From Ligula intestinalis (taxonomy: Eukaryota; Platyhelminthes; Cestoda; Diphyllobothriidea; Diphyllobothriidae): a DNA stretch of 64,000 bases. A model generated the notes under the pieces. It saw only the letters and a program-made list of their open reading frames with translations. It was not told the origin of the DNA and did not search any database. The DNA is taken from assembly GCA_036362985.1 (NCBI GenBank), contig JAYGXS010000007.1:18344508-18408507 (forward strand), given 5' to 3'. The translations under genes were made by a program, and so were the position numbers. This document shows, piece after piece, positions 21,098-32,230 of the stretch. How positions within the stretch are numbered: the stretch's first letter is position 1; each line of letters starts with the position of its first letter.

Positions 21098-21412
21098 TTG
21101 AAACAATTGTAAAAACGTAGTGGCCTCTGTGGAAGTCGAACGCTCACAGCAGAGAAGGCTTTTGCGCAGCCAACGTTCTACTATTGAGCCACGAGGCTCA
21201 TCGTGTGCCGTGAATGTAACCACACTTCAGTCGATTTGCTTGCTTGGCTTTACTGCACTTATGAAATTCACCAATATGGTTACATTAAGCTGACTGTCAA
21301 GCAGGATTTCCTAACTAATCATCCAGGATCCATCGGGTGGACTTCTAGGTTAACCTTGGTTGTTAGGGGAATTGGCAGATGTTAATAATGCGATTGACCA
21401 AATTATAAACAA
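21098..21412 (-). mobile_element. tRNA-derived SINE (family 1)
   Basis: On the minus strand the head (21196 to 21121) shows GTGGCTCAATAGTAGAACG (A box-like) and GCGTTCGACTTCC (B box). Its tail (GATTGAAACAATTGT at 21096) recurs as GATTGACCAAATTAT at 21392, about 296 bases away. The body between them shares CTGACTGTCAAGCAGGATTT and ATCCAGGATCCA with the copies at 8.9 and 25.9 kb. Confidence 0.65.
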
Positions 21413-23560
21413 TGTCGAATTTCCACGCCAGTTTGCGTTCCTTACTACTGCGACAGGGCACCTTTCCTGCTCTTATTGCAGGCGCCAGGCCTTGCAGATT
21501 AACCGTGCCTGGTCCGTGTTTCAATGTGTCAAACCAGTGCTATTATGCTGCATCAAACCACGGACTAGGAAGCTGAGGGGTTTGACTCACCACCAATCGT
21601 GACCTTAAAATGGTGTAAGCGAAGGGCAGACAAGATATTCTGATGATGGCCATGGTAAGTTGAGCAGAAACCCACCGACGCATGTGTTTGTCAAGCCACT
21701 CTAGCCGAGCAGCAATGAAACAGAGGACATATATTCATAAAGTAGGTGCTACGTAAGAGACACTGGGTAGGTCTGCTATACGTAACCTTACTGGAATGTC
21801 GGAAAAGCCAACATGCTTCCCGTACGTTCATCCAAACGGCTAATGTTCAGTTTGCTCGGAAAGAAATCTATATTATCTGCCCTGAGATGAATTAACAACT
21901 AATAGTCTGCTAAAATCATCAAGTTCTCAAGTAAATGCAACATGTTACTTAAATTTTTGGAAATATCGAAATCCCTCAGTGAAAAATGTGTCAGCTGAGA
22001 TCACTTGCTCACCTAATATTCCGTATTTCTTATGCAATCTATCACCAGGTTTCCATTGAGAGAGAGGAAGGTTAGTAAGTTATGTATACGGTGTGGTACA
22101 GCCGGCTGTTTGGCAGGAGGATCAAAAGAATCCTAACTGCTAGTCACTCTCCACGTAGCCGGCACACAAAAGCCAACAAAACCTCATTTTATCTGCGGAC
22201 TTCTGCGATGAGCAATCAGCGGTACGTATGTCGAAAGTGGCTCGCAAAAATAAATGCGCACCTATCTTAAGAAAGTGCATCTTCTCTGTTTCACTAGCTC
22301 TCAGAGTTGCTGTTTTAGCTTATAGTCTCATGTACGAACACAAGACATCAGACGAAGAAAATTCGTGTTCTAGGGAAACAGTCTGCATCTTATCTACTGC
22401 CTGGAATAAAGTGAACTCAGTATGCCAGCTGTTGGCATAATTTTACAACACAACTATCGGTAATATGCACATTGACAAACAATTTTCCTCTGCACGTCTA
22501 AGAGACACCAAACCGGGTTTTGTTACGGAAACGGAAACCCCCTGACAAGTGTTGCTCTACTGGAATCTCAAAAAGCCAGTAGGTCTCCCGCCTTTATCGA
22601 AAACCTGATACTGCTGAGTTCACTCGGCAAGAAATCAATATTTTCTGTCCTTGGAGGGATTTTTGGTATACAGCCACCAGCTTACTGAAGACAGTAACTT
22701 CTCACGCAAAAAAGCTCTAATTTAAATCGTACACATATCGAAATTTCTCAGCGAAGAATGATAGCCATCTTACGAATTCACAAACAGGTCATTCGACAGT
22801 GACACCCAACTTGATAGCCAAGGGATCGAATCCTACGAATGCTCATACATTCAGACAATAAAGCAGGCGAATAAAGTCCCATTTAATCTATCTTATAAAC
22901 CATATCTAGTTTACAAGCTCCGCAAACGTATTTAATTACTATAGACACTTTGAAGACTTCAATAAAACTTCCACGAAACCATCCACTTCATTCCGAATAG
23001 GACAACTGGAGAGTAGGAAGAAGAAGGTGTCATATCGGGGACCACAACTGGCGTTTCGGATTTTGTCGAGGATCCATAATCAGAGAAACTAGCAGAAATG
23101 GCTAATTCATACACATGGAGTTACAGAACTGCTAACCACTATGATGTAGTTTGACTGCCTGTATAAATAAGGTCTTCTATAAGGAACGCTGTATCACTCT
23201 GCTTACAAGTGTCCCACTGGAACTCCGGAAAGGTCAACATGCATGGGGTCTGTATACCAAAACTGATAATGCAGGGTTCGTTCTGCAGGAAGGGTTTTCT
23301 TTCTTTCTTTCGAAGGTTAACTTGATCACAGCCAATGATCTGCTATAGTAGTCCAGTTCCAAAGAAGGAAATAATTATGGTGGAAATTTTGAACATATCG
23401 AAAACTTTCAGCGAAAACCTGACAGGCATGCTGCGCAATCAGTAATAGGTGACTGAACACTGACTTACTATTTGACAGCCTTGCAATTGAATCCTATGAA
23501 AGGTCATCTATTCACTCTCCCTGTACAAGAAGACCATGTCAGGAGAATAAGATTCAACGA
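21413..23560 (+). repeat. Unclassified repeat in three diverged, direct copies
   Basis: Three landmarks recur in the same order. CTGGAAT (or CTGGAAC) followed by GGAAAAGCCAACATG-like sequence is at 21791, 22560 and 23217. An ATATCGAAA...CTCAGYGAA block follows each after about 170 bases (21961, 22735 and 23393). The copies are thus about 770 and 660 bases apart. No reading frame is conserved among them. The element could be an old SINE or DNA transposon; I do not recognise it. Confidence 0.5.
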
Positions 23561-23700
23561 CTTCGTGACTCAGTGGGCTAGAATGACGGACTTATAATCA
23601 ACATGTCGAGGATTCCAGTCTCGGATGGTGCACCATCTGGGGTTGGGTATGACTGGCTGATGAGGGCTAATAAGCCGCGCATAAAAACTCCAGTTTTCCT
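23561..23700 (+). mobile_element. Sm-alpha-like SINE: tRNA-like promoter followed by hammerhead-like core (family 2)
   Basis: The tRNA-like head has GTGACTCAGTGGGCTAGAA (A box) and GTCGAGGATTCCAGTCTCGG (B box inside a paired arm). About 40 bases downstream come ACTGG (23652-23656), CTGATGA (23657-23663), GGCT (23665-23668), AATA-type loop, AGCC (23673-23676) and later CCAGT (23690-23694). ACTGG and CCAGT are complementary and would form stem I; GGCT and AGCC form stem II. The conserved GAA after stem II has decayed to a CATAAAAAC stretch, so this copy is probably inactive. The promoter-then-ribozyme order is that of schistosome Sm-alpha elements. Confidence 0.6.
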
Positions 23701-23719
23701 TTTCAGTTATAGATTTCTA

Positions 23720-25130
23720 TGTATACTGCTACCCACTGCTCAACTTTGGGCGGGGCTCACTATTGAGTCCCAAAGAAGAGCGGTTGTAGTAAGGCTCTTA
23801 ACCGATTATTGATCACCAAGACACGATAAAGCTTTGTTCGATCGTATTGTACCATGGCTTATCTTGTAGTATCACGCTAATAAGGTCAGTCAAGACAAAA
23901 TGTCGATTTCGAATGAATGTTACGGATTCCGGTGATTTCGATACTCTTGCAACTTAAAATATATTTGATATAAAAATGCACATCATATTATTTTTTTCCA
24001 CATTGGACAACAACGTTTTCTATCTTAAAATTGTACAACGAAGGGAACTCTGGTTTTTAAAATATCTTTGTAGATGGCATAATGCAGAAAAGCCATTGGA
24101 GATAAATTTGAGCATACTTCATAAGTCTTTAAATCCAAGAATATCCTGCGCAGAACATCACAGGTTTGTTGAATAATAAAATGGTCGAAAGATTCGCTGC
24201 TCGAATTCCTGATGATTTTGTGCACTCCCCCACTCTCGCATAGTGACTGAGCTGGCCTACCATCCTATGCGCTGAGGCTTACGAGAAACGTTTTGCCATG
24301 TATATGAATAAAAACGTTCTGCATTGTCAGTGAAGCCCTCTGTCTCACGTACGTAGACTGAATTACAGAAAGTGATGATATAAATGTTTCCATTATAGAC
24401 GCGCATCTTATCATAAAGTTTAAGTTCTTGTGTGCTTTGTTAATTCATGCTCTGGTCTTAGTGACTTGAGCCAATTTATTCTGAAAGTTTGGCCTGCTAC
24501 TTTCAAAATAAAGCGAATGGCTCTCTCGACCTTGGTTAACTTATTAGTAATGAAGCCGTCATTCACATCAGAAACAAAGTCCCTTAGTGCAGAGGGCCCA
24601 GTTATTCAGTCCAATGATGTCTGCGTTCGTCTCTAGTCAATTTAACCTTTATTCTATAGATTTGGCGGAATAATCCATCATTGCGGTGGTTGGCTTGAGC
24701 TGTCTGGACGGACAACGGCAAAATTCTTTCGCTGCTACAGTCGCTGGATTTATTCCAAAATGTTCACAGGTGCACCTTTCACCAGTGAATCCAATTATAA
24801 GAGTATACCTTCGATTATGACCAGTTAGCACAGTATTCCTGTTCGACTCGGGTCGTTGAGTGCAAGCGTATCTCTGTGCTCAGTATCTCGTCTGTGTGGG
24901 ATTGTTATAGGTAGTAGGAGGTGGTGCGATGGAGCGTGTAATTTTAGGCGTGTGCTAAATAGGACAGGGTGTGATGTAGAACCACTGTCAAAGTCAACTC
25001 CGTGCACCGATCTGCTTAGAGAAAACTGGCTGGGAAACCTCAAACCGACTAACCGCTCTACGAGCCTTCGACCACAAGAGTAGCACCGGAAGTATTTTAC
25101 TGTTACTTTTATCAACAAAAACCAACCTTA
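23720..25130. other. No gene recognised
   Basis: Short frames on both strands around 24640-25118 have no motif. I see no tRNA-like boxes and no match to other repeats of the window. Confidence 0.45.
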
Positions 25131-25265
25131 AAGGAAGAAGAAGAAGCGACCACTGAAACAAGAGTTTTGCTGTCCTGACGTTTCGGATTCCATCGGCAAT
25201 CCTTCATCATAGGTAATTGTGTTTGCGCATGTCTCAGACTTTTCTACGATTACCTATGATTAAGA
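25131..25265 (-). mobile_element. PLE subfamily B tail, with an inverted scrap of the same tail beside it
   Basis: On the minus strand, 25213 to 25174 reads ATGATGA, a GGATT and AATCC pair around a short loop, then GAAACGTC and AGG, the same order as the tails at 3.35 and 56.68 kb. Immediately to the right, at about 25237-25268, the plus strand carries GATTACCTATGATTA and AGAATCCCC, the start of the same motif in the opposite orientation. The two form a small head-to-head pair. Confidence 0.6.
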
Positions 25266-25721
25266 ATCCCCGTATATTCAACTCTTTTGACGAAGACCAA
25301 CCTTTCCTTTCCCATCGTTAAATTGGGCCAAAATAAATTTAGTTTGCAGAATGCCTGCTTGTAGAGTCCTCAGGTCCAGAGTGCAGGCATTTCGGACCCA
25401 GGTGACAAGTATCAGACCATACAAGGATGGTCTTCTGCCCAATTAGTGTTGCGACAGGCACTTATGAGGTAAGAACGTATGTAAAATGATCTTCTAATCG
25501 TCTGTAATACAACTGTTCATTGATTGGCGTCCATGTAATTAATAATAAAATGGCGTGTTGTGGGAGAGTAGTCGTGCCTATCAGATGAATTGCGTGAGGA
25601 ACTATGTTATTGAGTGCAGTGGTAGTTGACCGCAGTGAACTACTTTATTGACTACCCCGAATGAACCCCATGTCCGGTGAACGTATGTTTATGCATTTTT
25701 TTGATCGTATCGTATCAAACT

Positions 25722-26010
25722 CGGCGCAATCGTTGGGATTTGAACTCAGACCAACAAGAGGCAGGCTTTAGTACAGCAAATGCATTCACCAACTGACCTA
25801 TCGAGGCCCCCACCGGGAGTCGTGAGTTTCATCAGCCTACTTTAACGTATGGAATTCGCCAACTCGGATGCCGTTAACTGACTGCCGAAGCAGGATTTTT
25901 TAAGCGATTAGTCTGGAATCCACCAGATGACTACCCGGTAGACACCATGAATAGGAGGGTTTTGGCAGATTTCCAGTATTCATTTCACCAAATTTTAAAA
26001 ACATCTCGGC
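25722..26010 (-). mobile_element. tRNA-derived SINE (family 1)
   Basis: The head on the minus strand (25810 to 25722) has TAGGTCAGTTGGTGAATGC (A box) and GAGTTCAAATCCCAAC (B box). The body shares TCTGGTGGATTCCAG-type sequence with the 8.9 and 21.3 kb copies, and GGCAGATTT plus a decayed tail and head end lie at 25968-26015. As in the other copies, a tail lies at both sides of the body-plus-head unit. Confidence 0.65.
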
Positions 26011-26015
26011 AGCTT

Positions 26016-27489
26016 CCTTAAGATATAGCCTCGGCGGCATTTTTATACATTTCACTAAGAAATTTTGAGCACCAAGATTTTGAATGAAGGGGCTATCGCA
26101 TGGTAATTTCTACATCTAAAGCAAGATGAAGCCTTATATCTCTGAACCTTTCTTCCCATTAAATCACAGTTGACGTATTTTACCCGTTGATCATTCATTT
26201 AAGTAGTACGATTCACTAATTACATCCAAATGCCGGTCCCAATCCGTCTGCTAAATCACCTTAAAGACTGACTCACACGAAGACAGGTCTCTAGGCGCTT
26301 GTGACGTTTCCCGTGTTCCTCTACATTGGATACCACCCCGCCCGGGAGCGGATGCACGCTCGTCCGAGAGTCAACTTCCTCCTTCCTATTCTCCATTTCC
26401 TTTGTACAGAATACACTATTCCTTTCAATTGTCATCTCACTTTTTCCCTTTCCCTCCGTAACCAGGCCTGAAGATCGCAAAGGCAAGGGTTTCACCCATT
26501 TAATACCTACATAAGTACTCGCTCCTCCGCTTAAGCGAATGTTCCATGCTCTCCACCTCGCATCGACTCAAGCTAAATTCACTTACTTAGATGGCTGTTT
26601 GAAGAGTCATCAAGGCTATGTAGAGTGCAGTCATTTTAAACCGCGGTAACAAGCGTCAGATTGTAGAAGGATAGTCTTCTGCTAAATGGGTGTTGATTCA
26701 GCCACATGTAGGCTAAGGACGTTCGAAGAGTTACCTTCCAGTCATCAGAAAAACAGCCGGTCATTAACTTGTTACTATGCTTTTACTGCCGACATGACGT
26801 GTTGTGAGATGTTGATCGTCACGCAGTGCCTATCAGGCGAATTTTCTGGGCAGTTAAGTTATCAGGGAAGTGACCGCAGTGATAGTGGAATCTCACGCTT
26901 CTGAGTGGTGACTTCAGACCTCGGACTGACAGAAAACATACGTATATAATACCGCACACCCCCGCTCGATTTTGGATTTAGATTTTGAATAAAATGGTTT
27001 CCGTTTGTAGATACTGGATACCGAGATTCCGTTTTTGAGTAAGTAATCCAGCTCCTAGACCGCAGATGGGTTTCGGAGGGCATCAGCTCCCCCGGATTCC
27101 AAACCATGGATCGCGTTACCTGAATGGGAGATTTCGTGAGCATTTTTAAATACGTTCATTGTAGGCAGTTTTGTTAAAGCGGATTGATACCTTTAGTGTT
27201 TTGATTAACCAATCCAACCACATGGCCGTAGCGACAGTCAAACCTACTTGATGACTGCTCACACTAGCCCTATCCCAGTGTCGGTATCGAGTTTGGTGCC
27301 ATTTCGAACGCTTAGAAGCTATTGCGAGTTTTAAAAATGGGGAAAAATCTAACCTTTGACCTACATAGACATAGGGTTGATATAGAATCAACGATTTTCT
27401 CAAATTGGACACTATTGGAATTCCTCGTTTCCTATTTGACATATCTCTCATTTTAATAATTGCGCAGACATCTTTGTTTATTTTAATAA
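26016..27489. other. No gene recognised
   Basis: Only short frames without motifs. No repeat shared with the rest of the window was seen here. Confidence 0.45.
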
Positions 27490-28850
27490 TTTGGAAAGTT
27501 TACTAGGCAAACGATTGCTTTCAGCAATTCATCTTCAGGCCAGTACAATCGCGGGAATACTAAATATCGTACAGTTGAACAAGCTTAATGAGGCTCCTTT
27601 GATTAAAACTCATCTTTTTCATACTACCTGCATGGCGGACTCGGTGCATAGAGGTTTTTATGCTGGGGGTGACGGAGGGGGAAAGCCCTTGTGATAGCAG
27701 TCCTCAGACGTCCCCTTACCAACTCGCCTGCAGCATCACCTAAGAGAGGCGGTCTTGTGAACATGTCTTTCTTTTCTGCAGTTAAGGTAACAAGCTTTTT
27801 GGTGCGTTCGCCAACCTTCCTGAGAATTAATATTTCTGGTTATCCAATTTCAAGAAGCGTCTTCAGCAGCTGTGAAAATACTGCTTCGATGGTTTTAGGA
27901 GAGCAGACCAGCTGCTTATCCCTGGACTAGATTTCATTTTATATTTAGGACGATAGAACTGTGAATGTCATTTATTTTTCAGTCCAGGTTTTCTTGCTGA
28001 ATAACCTATGCTCCATAAATCCATCCTTTTGTCTTTGTAGGAGGACATCAGGGAACTCAATTTCATCATCAACCTCAACTTCTTCAGAAAACTTGAGCGA
28101 TGGATGTGCGCTGTTAAACTTCCTGACCATGGTATCGATGGCAGCGTTATGGTTTGTCACACAAAATATATAATTCATATATCGAAAGTAAAATGCAAAG
28201 TCATTGATAGTGTCCCCCAGACTCTTTGTCTCGATCTGCCCATGAAGACGTTTGCGAGAAACGGGCCAAAAGGTGAGCCCATCGCCACACTATCCGTCTG
28301 TAGAACTGGCCATGGCAGAGGAATTGTACATTGTGCGTATCGCGCACAATGTCTCGAATAACGTCATAGAGGTAGTTTATTTTTTCTACTACGGGTAATT
28401 TTGTAAAACTTGATGGTATATCTCGTGAGAGTATCTTTCTTGCACCAATGTTCATATTATGTAAAGCGCTGACAAACTCAAATGTGTCTCTCAAGCTTTT
28501 AAGATAATAGTAACTTCCGAGCGGCTTCAGCTTTTCTATAAGCCCTTTGGCAATGGAATGATACTGAGAGTTTCTCATAGCCAAGATTGGACGCAGCGGT
28601 AGCCCATGTTTGTGAATTTTTGGAAGGCCATACATTCTGGGTATCGTCTTGCCTACATGTATCAATCTTTCTAGCTCTTTGTCATCCAAAGACCTTCGTT
28701 GTGGAGGCCTTTGAGAACTGTGGTCAACTGACCCCCGATGGCTACGGTCCGATCGGTTCCATTCTTGGATTTTTAGAAGTTTGTACGATCTGCCACGATA
28801 GCTTCTAACTTCGCGAATTTATCATCTTTATCTATCAGTACTATTCAGAC
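27490..28850 (-). mobile_element. Penelope-like element, subfamily A: RT region joined to tail
   Basis: The minus strand from 28689 encodes MYGLPKIHKHGLPLRPILAM, LSRDIPSSFTKLPVVE and further RT sequence. After a frame break the frame ending at 27972 has NYIFCVTNHNAAIDTM and LLQRQKDGFMEHRLFSKK. The catalytic block that should read YxDD is YMNY, so both Asp residues are gone. The GIY-YIG region present in the 41.3 and 59.0 kb copies is missing: the sequence runs from the RT C-terminus into the subfamily tail (AGTACAATC and the ATTCATCTTCAGGCC terminus at 27515-27560). It is a dead, internally deleted copy. Its left end is at about 27490; the right end near 28850 is approximate. Confidence 0.8.
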
Positions 28851-29597
28851 CTTTGACTGGACTGGTTAGCACGCTGTTTTCATTTCTGAACAGTATCCTT
28901 AGATAATAAAGATGGGTATTTTTTAAGAGACCTTCATTTCTTGGGGTCTTTCTTAAAGGCTAATCGGAGCAGTTAACCAGATAATACACTTCTCTAGGCT
29001 CAGTAGATTTAAGATTTATAGCCTAGCTAAAGAGTCGCTCAAAATTGGTTTCTGACTGTAGATGCTTCGGCTTTTTTCCTACAGTGCAGAAATAAGAGTA
29101 CATATAAAGTACTTCTAAGATAGTTTTGCCAAGACGTATTAAATAATAGTTTTACACGTACCACTCCAGATTGTTTGGGAGGGTGGTTAGCTCTTTTAGT
29201 CGTTAGAGACTTCTGGTCCGCCTGGCATCGGTTCTTTTATTCGTGATTGTTTGCACACAGTCTTCAAACGCCACTCTCTCAAGATTTTGAAGGCGACCGA
29301 AGACCTCTGCTCTCTGACCAAGGCTCAGCTGAAGCTTCAGAACTCAGCGTTTACCATCTTTAGGTAACTTTCTGCATGTCGTCTTAGCGTGGCAGACGAA
29401 ACAGCGATGTGGTTTCTTCGTAAGGTTTTCCAGTTATGTCTGAGATATTCACCCCGATCCATACATTCCGATAAGAAGTGAACTGTCACGTTTGCCTCAC
29501 AACGCCTGGTGTTCGATTTCAGAAATCCGTTGAGCTCCTTTACCACCGACGAATCGTAGGACTGCAAATATTCCCATGTTTAACTTTGAAGGTTTAT
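28851..29597. other. No gene recognised
   Basis: A 76-residue minus-strand frame (29567 to 29337) and smaller ones carry no recognised motif. No repeat boundary was identified. Confidence 0.4.
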
Positions 29598-30190
29598 TCG
29601 CCAAACATATGTTTCCAGCAATTCATGATTACCTCAATACAATAACAAGGATAAGGAATATCGTACAGTTGGATAGGGTTAATAAGGCTCCTTTGATTAG
29701 AACACATCGTTTTCACGCCGCCCGCATGGCGAGATCGGCATGTAGAGGTCCTTGTGCTGTGAGCGAGGGAGAGGAAAATCGGATAGGTTGTGAGCGTTAG
29801 TCATAGGCCCGGTTCCTGGAGTGAAAATTATTGTCACTTGCACGGAGTGAACGACTGTCACTGGGGGGTGGGGGTGATATGCGATCGCCATTTGGCGTCA
29901 ACGTAGACCACGGAAGTTAAATTCCTTATGTAAGCGTTTTCTAACAACACAGCACTGCATTCGCTAGCCGCATCGCCACTACCTCGGCTATTGATATCAC
30001 TCGTTGACTCGGCCCTTGGAGAAGTTGGCTGGTATCCGGTAGGCAACCTGAAAAACTTCATTAGTATCGACTCGTTAAGTCGTATCGCAAAAGTGTGTGA
30101 GAATAGAACTCAAGCTCGATCTTGTTTCACCTTTACTTAACCGGGCCAGTATGTGTTCACGCATACTCTTTTCCAGGCACCTCGGGTGGA
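29598..30190 (-). mobile_element. Penelope-like element 3' end, subfamily A, degenerate
   Basis: Minus-strand translation around 30170-30010 gives EKSMREHILARLSKGETRSS and LSSILTHF, then FQVAYRIPANFSKG, matching the GIY-YIG C-terminal part of the copies at 41.4 and 59.0 kb. A stop interrupts it. The tail ends at 29598 with the conserved CCAAACATATGTTT terminus and CAGCAATTCATGA. It lies about 750 bases from another subfamily A copy in the same orientation. Confidence 0.75.
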
Positions 30191-31486
30191 GTAAGTTCCT
30201 TTAGCGATCAGTGAACGTTTATCAACGAGGGGTTGAAAGTCCTGCGGTCATTAAGTGAGAAGGAGCAACAAGAACGGGATGGGGTGCAGGGGAAACCCAA
30301 GATACATGTCAATCCAGGGCGGCTGAGTCGTCTAGATGTTTAAGCTTCTGTGTGAAATTGCGAACTTTAGTGAACCCCAAAGTCGCGCATGCCCCCGGAG
30401 GACATTGTTAGCATAATTAGACGTATGAACCGTCGACAACTTGTCCAGCTTTATTAGTTGGAGGCCTAGTCCAGTGGCTGCTAGCGGAGTAAACAATTCC
30501 TTAACGGGCCGTATAAGGAGGGGTTGCCTTATTGGGTGACTGGTAGATGAAGGTAAAGTAGGAGGCAATATCGGCAAGCGCGGGAGGCGGACAAGGTGAC
30601 CGATGTTGCGGATAGTGATCAGCCTAATTCAGACGCGTGGACGGCAAACTTTGTGGGACTGGGCAGTAGAGAAGAAAACCCTGAAGGCGATGACGATCAT
30701 AAAGGGAGCCGTAATGAATGAACAAACGCAATGAAGAAGTCTGCAACTGGAGGTTGGAAGATGAGGAAGCCAAAAGGGCAGCTGACGGATTGGTGTTTAT
30801 GTAGGGTTCATGAGCACTTAGGTTAGCTGGTAATAAAGAGAACCATTTGTTGGATCGGTTAAAGCGGAAACCCAGGAAGAAAGTCAAACCACGGAATTTG
30901 TGTGATCTACGTGCGGATGTGGCACTCTGTGTTAGCGATCATTTGCAGACGTGCAAGGCGTGCTTCCAAAGGAAATTGGTAAATGATTGGGATGCGCGGA
31001 CCGCGGCCAATGCCGTAGATGGAATCCCTAGTGGGATTTAAAGCAGCACCATGGACGAAGCCCGGAAGACCTACGAATGTGGCGAATGCGTAACTGGCTG
31101 GCTAGATATTTAGCAAGCGACTAATGAAAAAGCAATTGCATTTAAATGTGCTGCGGAGCAGGTGCGGTTGATAAAAGGGTGTTAGTCTGCCTGAACCAAA
31201 AGCAAGGACTGGCGTCCACAGGTACGGTACGCGTGAGCCTCCCGAAGGGCAAGTCTGCTTGAATTTAAGGAAAAACTGAAAGCACGTAACCCACTGCGGA
31301 AAACTATTACTCGCACGCCGGCCTGGAAGGGGATAGGGAGGGCCGTAGCCAAGATGATAGAATCTGAGAGAAGAACCGAATTTGGAGGAAAAAAAGGTCG
31401 ACTTCAGTAAAGACAAATTACTTCTAAATTTCCCGTTGCCCGACTATCCACAAGTCTGCACTTTTGTCGCGCGAAAGTGAAGGTGG
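30191..31486. other. No gene recognised
   Basis: The plus strand is purine-rich in places (30590-31060). A 64-residue frame (30847-31041) rich in Lys, Arg and Cys has no known motif and no flanking splice evidence that I trust. It may be part of an unclassified repeat. Confidence 0.4.
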
Positions 31487-31640
31487 GGCGTTTGTAGCTT
31501 AGTGGTTAAAACATTGACCTCCAGTAAAGGTCTTCTCTGATGCGCGGGTTCAAATCCCGCCAAACGCCTCGAGTTTTTTTCACAATTGGGTCCAATCAAA
31601 TTAAGCAAATCTGCCAAACCTCTTAATAAAATGGTACTAA
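31487..31640 (+). mobile_element. tRNA-Thr(AGT)-like SINE head with family 1 tail
   Basis: Bases 31487-31568 fold as a near-complete cloverleaf. Acceptor arms are GGCGTTT and AAACGCC. The A box is TAGCTTAGTGGTTAA. The anticodon stem is GACCT and AGGTC around a 7-base loop whose middle triplet is AGT, and the T-arm GCGGG and CCCGC encloses TTCAAAT. It resembles eukaryotic tRNA-Thr, but position 33 is C instead of T and the variable region is about 11 bases. It is followed directly by the SINE tail (CGAG, a T run, CACAATTGGGTCC, AAATTAAGCAAATCTGCC). I call it a SINE head derived from tRNA-Thr, not a functional tRNA. Confidence 0.75.
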
Positions 31641-31989
31641 GAACCTGTAAGTAGCAATGTTTTTGTACAAACAAAAGCTGATTGGAGTTCGCGTGGTATT
31701 AGTTCGGTTTCAGATTGTGAAGGGAAGCGTCGGCAGGTTTAAGTATCCAAGAGTTTCTTGAAGAACTGTAGGAAATTCTCCTAGATGACTGATGTTCCAC
31801 TGTTTTCAACCCACTAGGTGAAGAATGCGGAACGGAGATCAAGCTTAGTCCTATTCATATGCAGCATAAAAACGCAATCCTTTCTGAAGGCAATATATTA
31901 TTAAGATCACCTCTTTGCTCCTTTAGCATAAAGGGAGTAAACAAATGCATTCTTGTATTCAAATATCAGACTAGCTATTTAGACCTGTT
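31641..31989. other. No gene recognised
   Basis: Nothing identifiable between the SINE and the LINE fragment. Confidence 0.4.
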
Positions 31990-32230
31990 ATAAGCTTTTT
32001 CACCCCACGCTGCGCTTCCTAGCGGCACGTGTTTTCTTCCGCGAACAATGGCCGCCACGTCTGTATGACATATTTAAGGGGAGGTCGAACGAACGTACCG
32101 TAGACTTTACCAAAGAAATCCTTCTTGAAGGCTGTGAACGCCTTTTTGTCTGCAAGCAGTACTCCCATGGCGTTTTTTGCAGCCCTGACGCATTACAATG
32201 ATAACTTGAGATTGCTCTACATCCGAACAA
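31990..32230 (-). mobile_element. CR1/jockey-type LINE fragment (C-terminal domain)
   Basis: One minus-strand frame reads CVRAAKNAMGVLLADKKAF, then FFGKVYGTFVRPPLKYVIQTWRP. It aligns with the C-terminal domain of the LINE at 14.5-14.8 kb (KAAKRATQVLFAIRRGF, then GAFVRSHLEYAVQAWRP). It has no intact neighbours and is a short relic. Confidence 0.7.

Noticed and set aside
31487..31568. A functional tRNA-Thr gene
   Set aside because: C at position 33, an unusual variable region and a directly attached SINE tail point to a tRNA-derived repeat.
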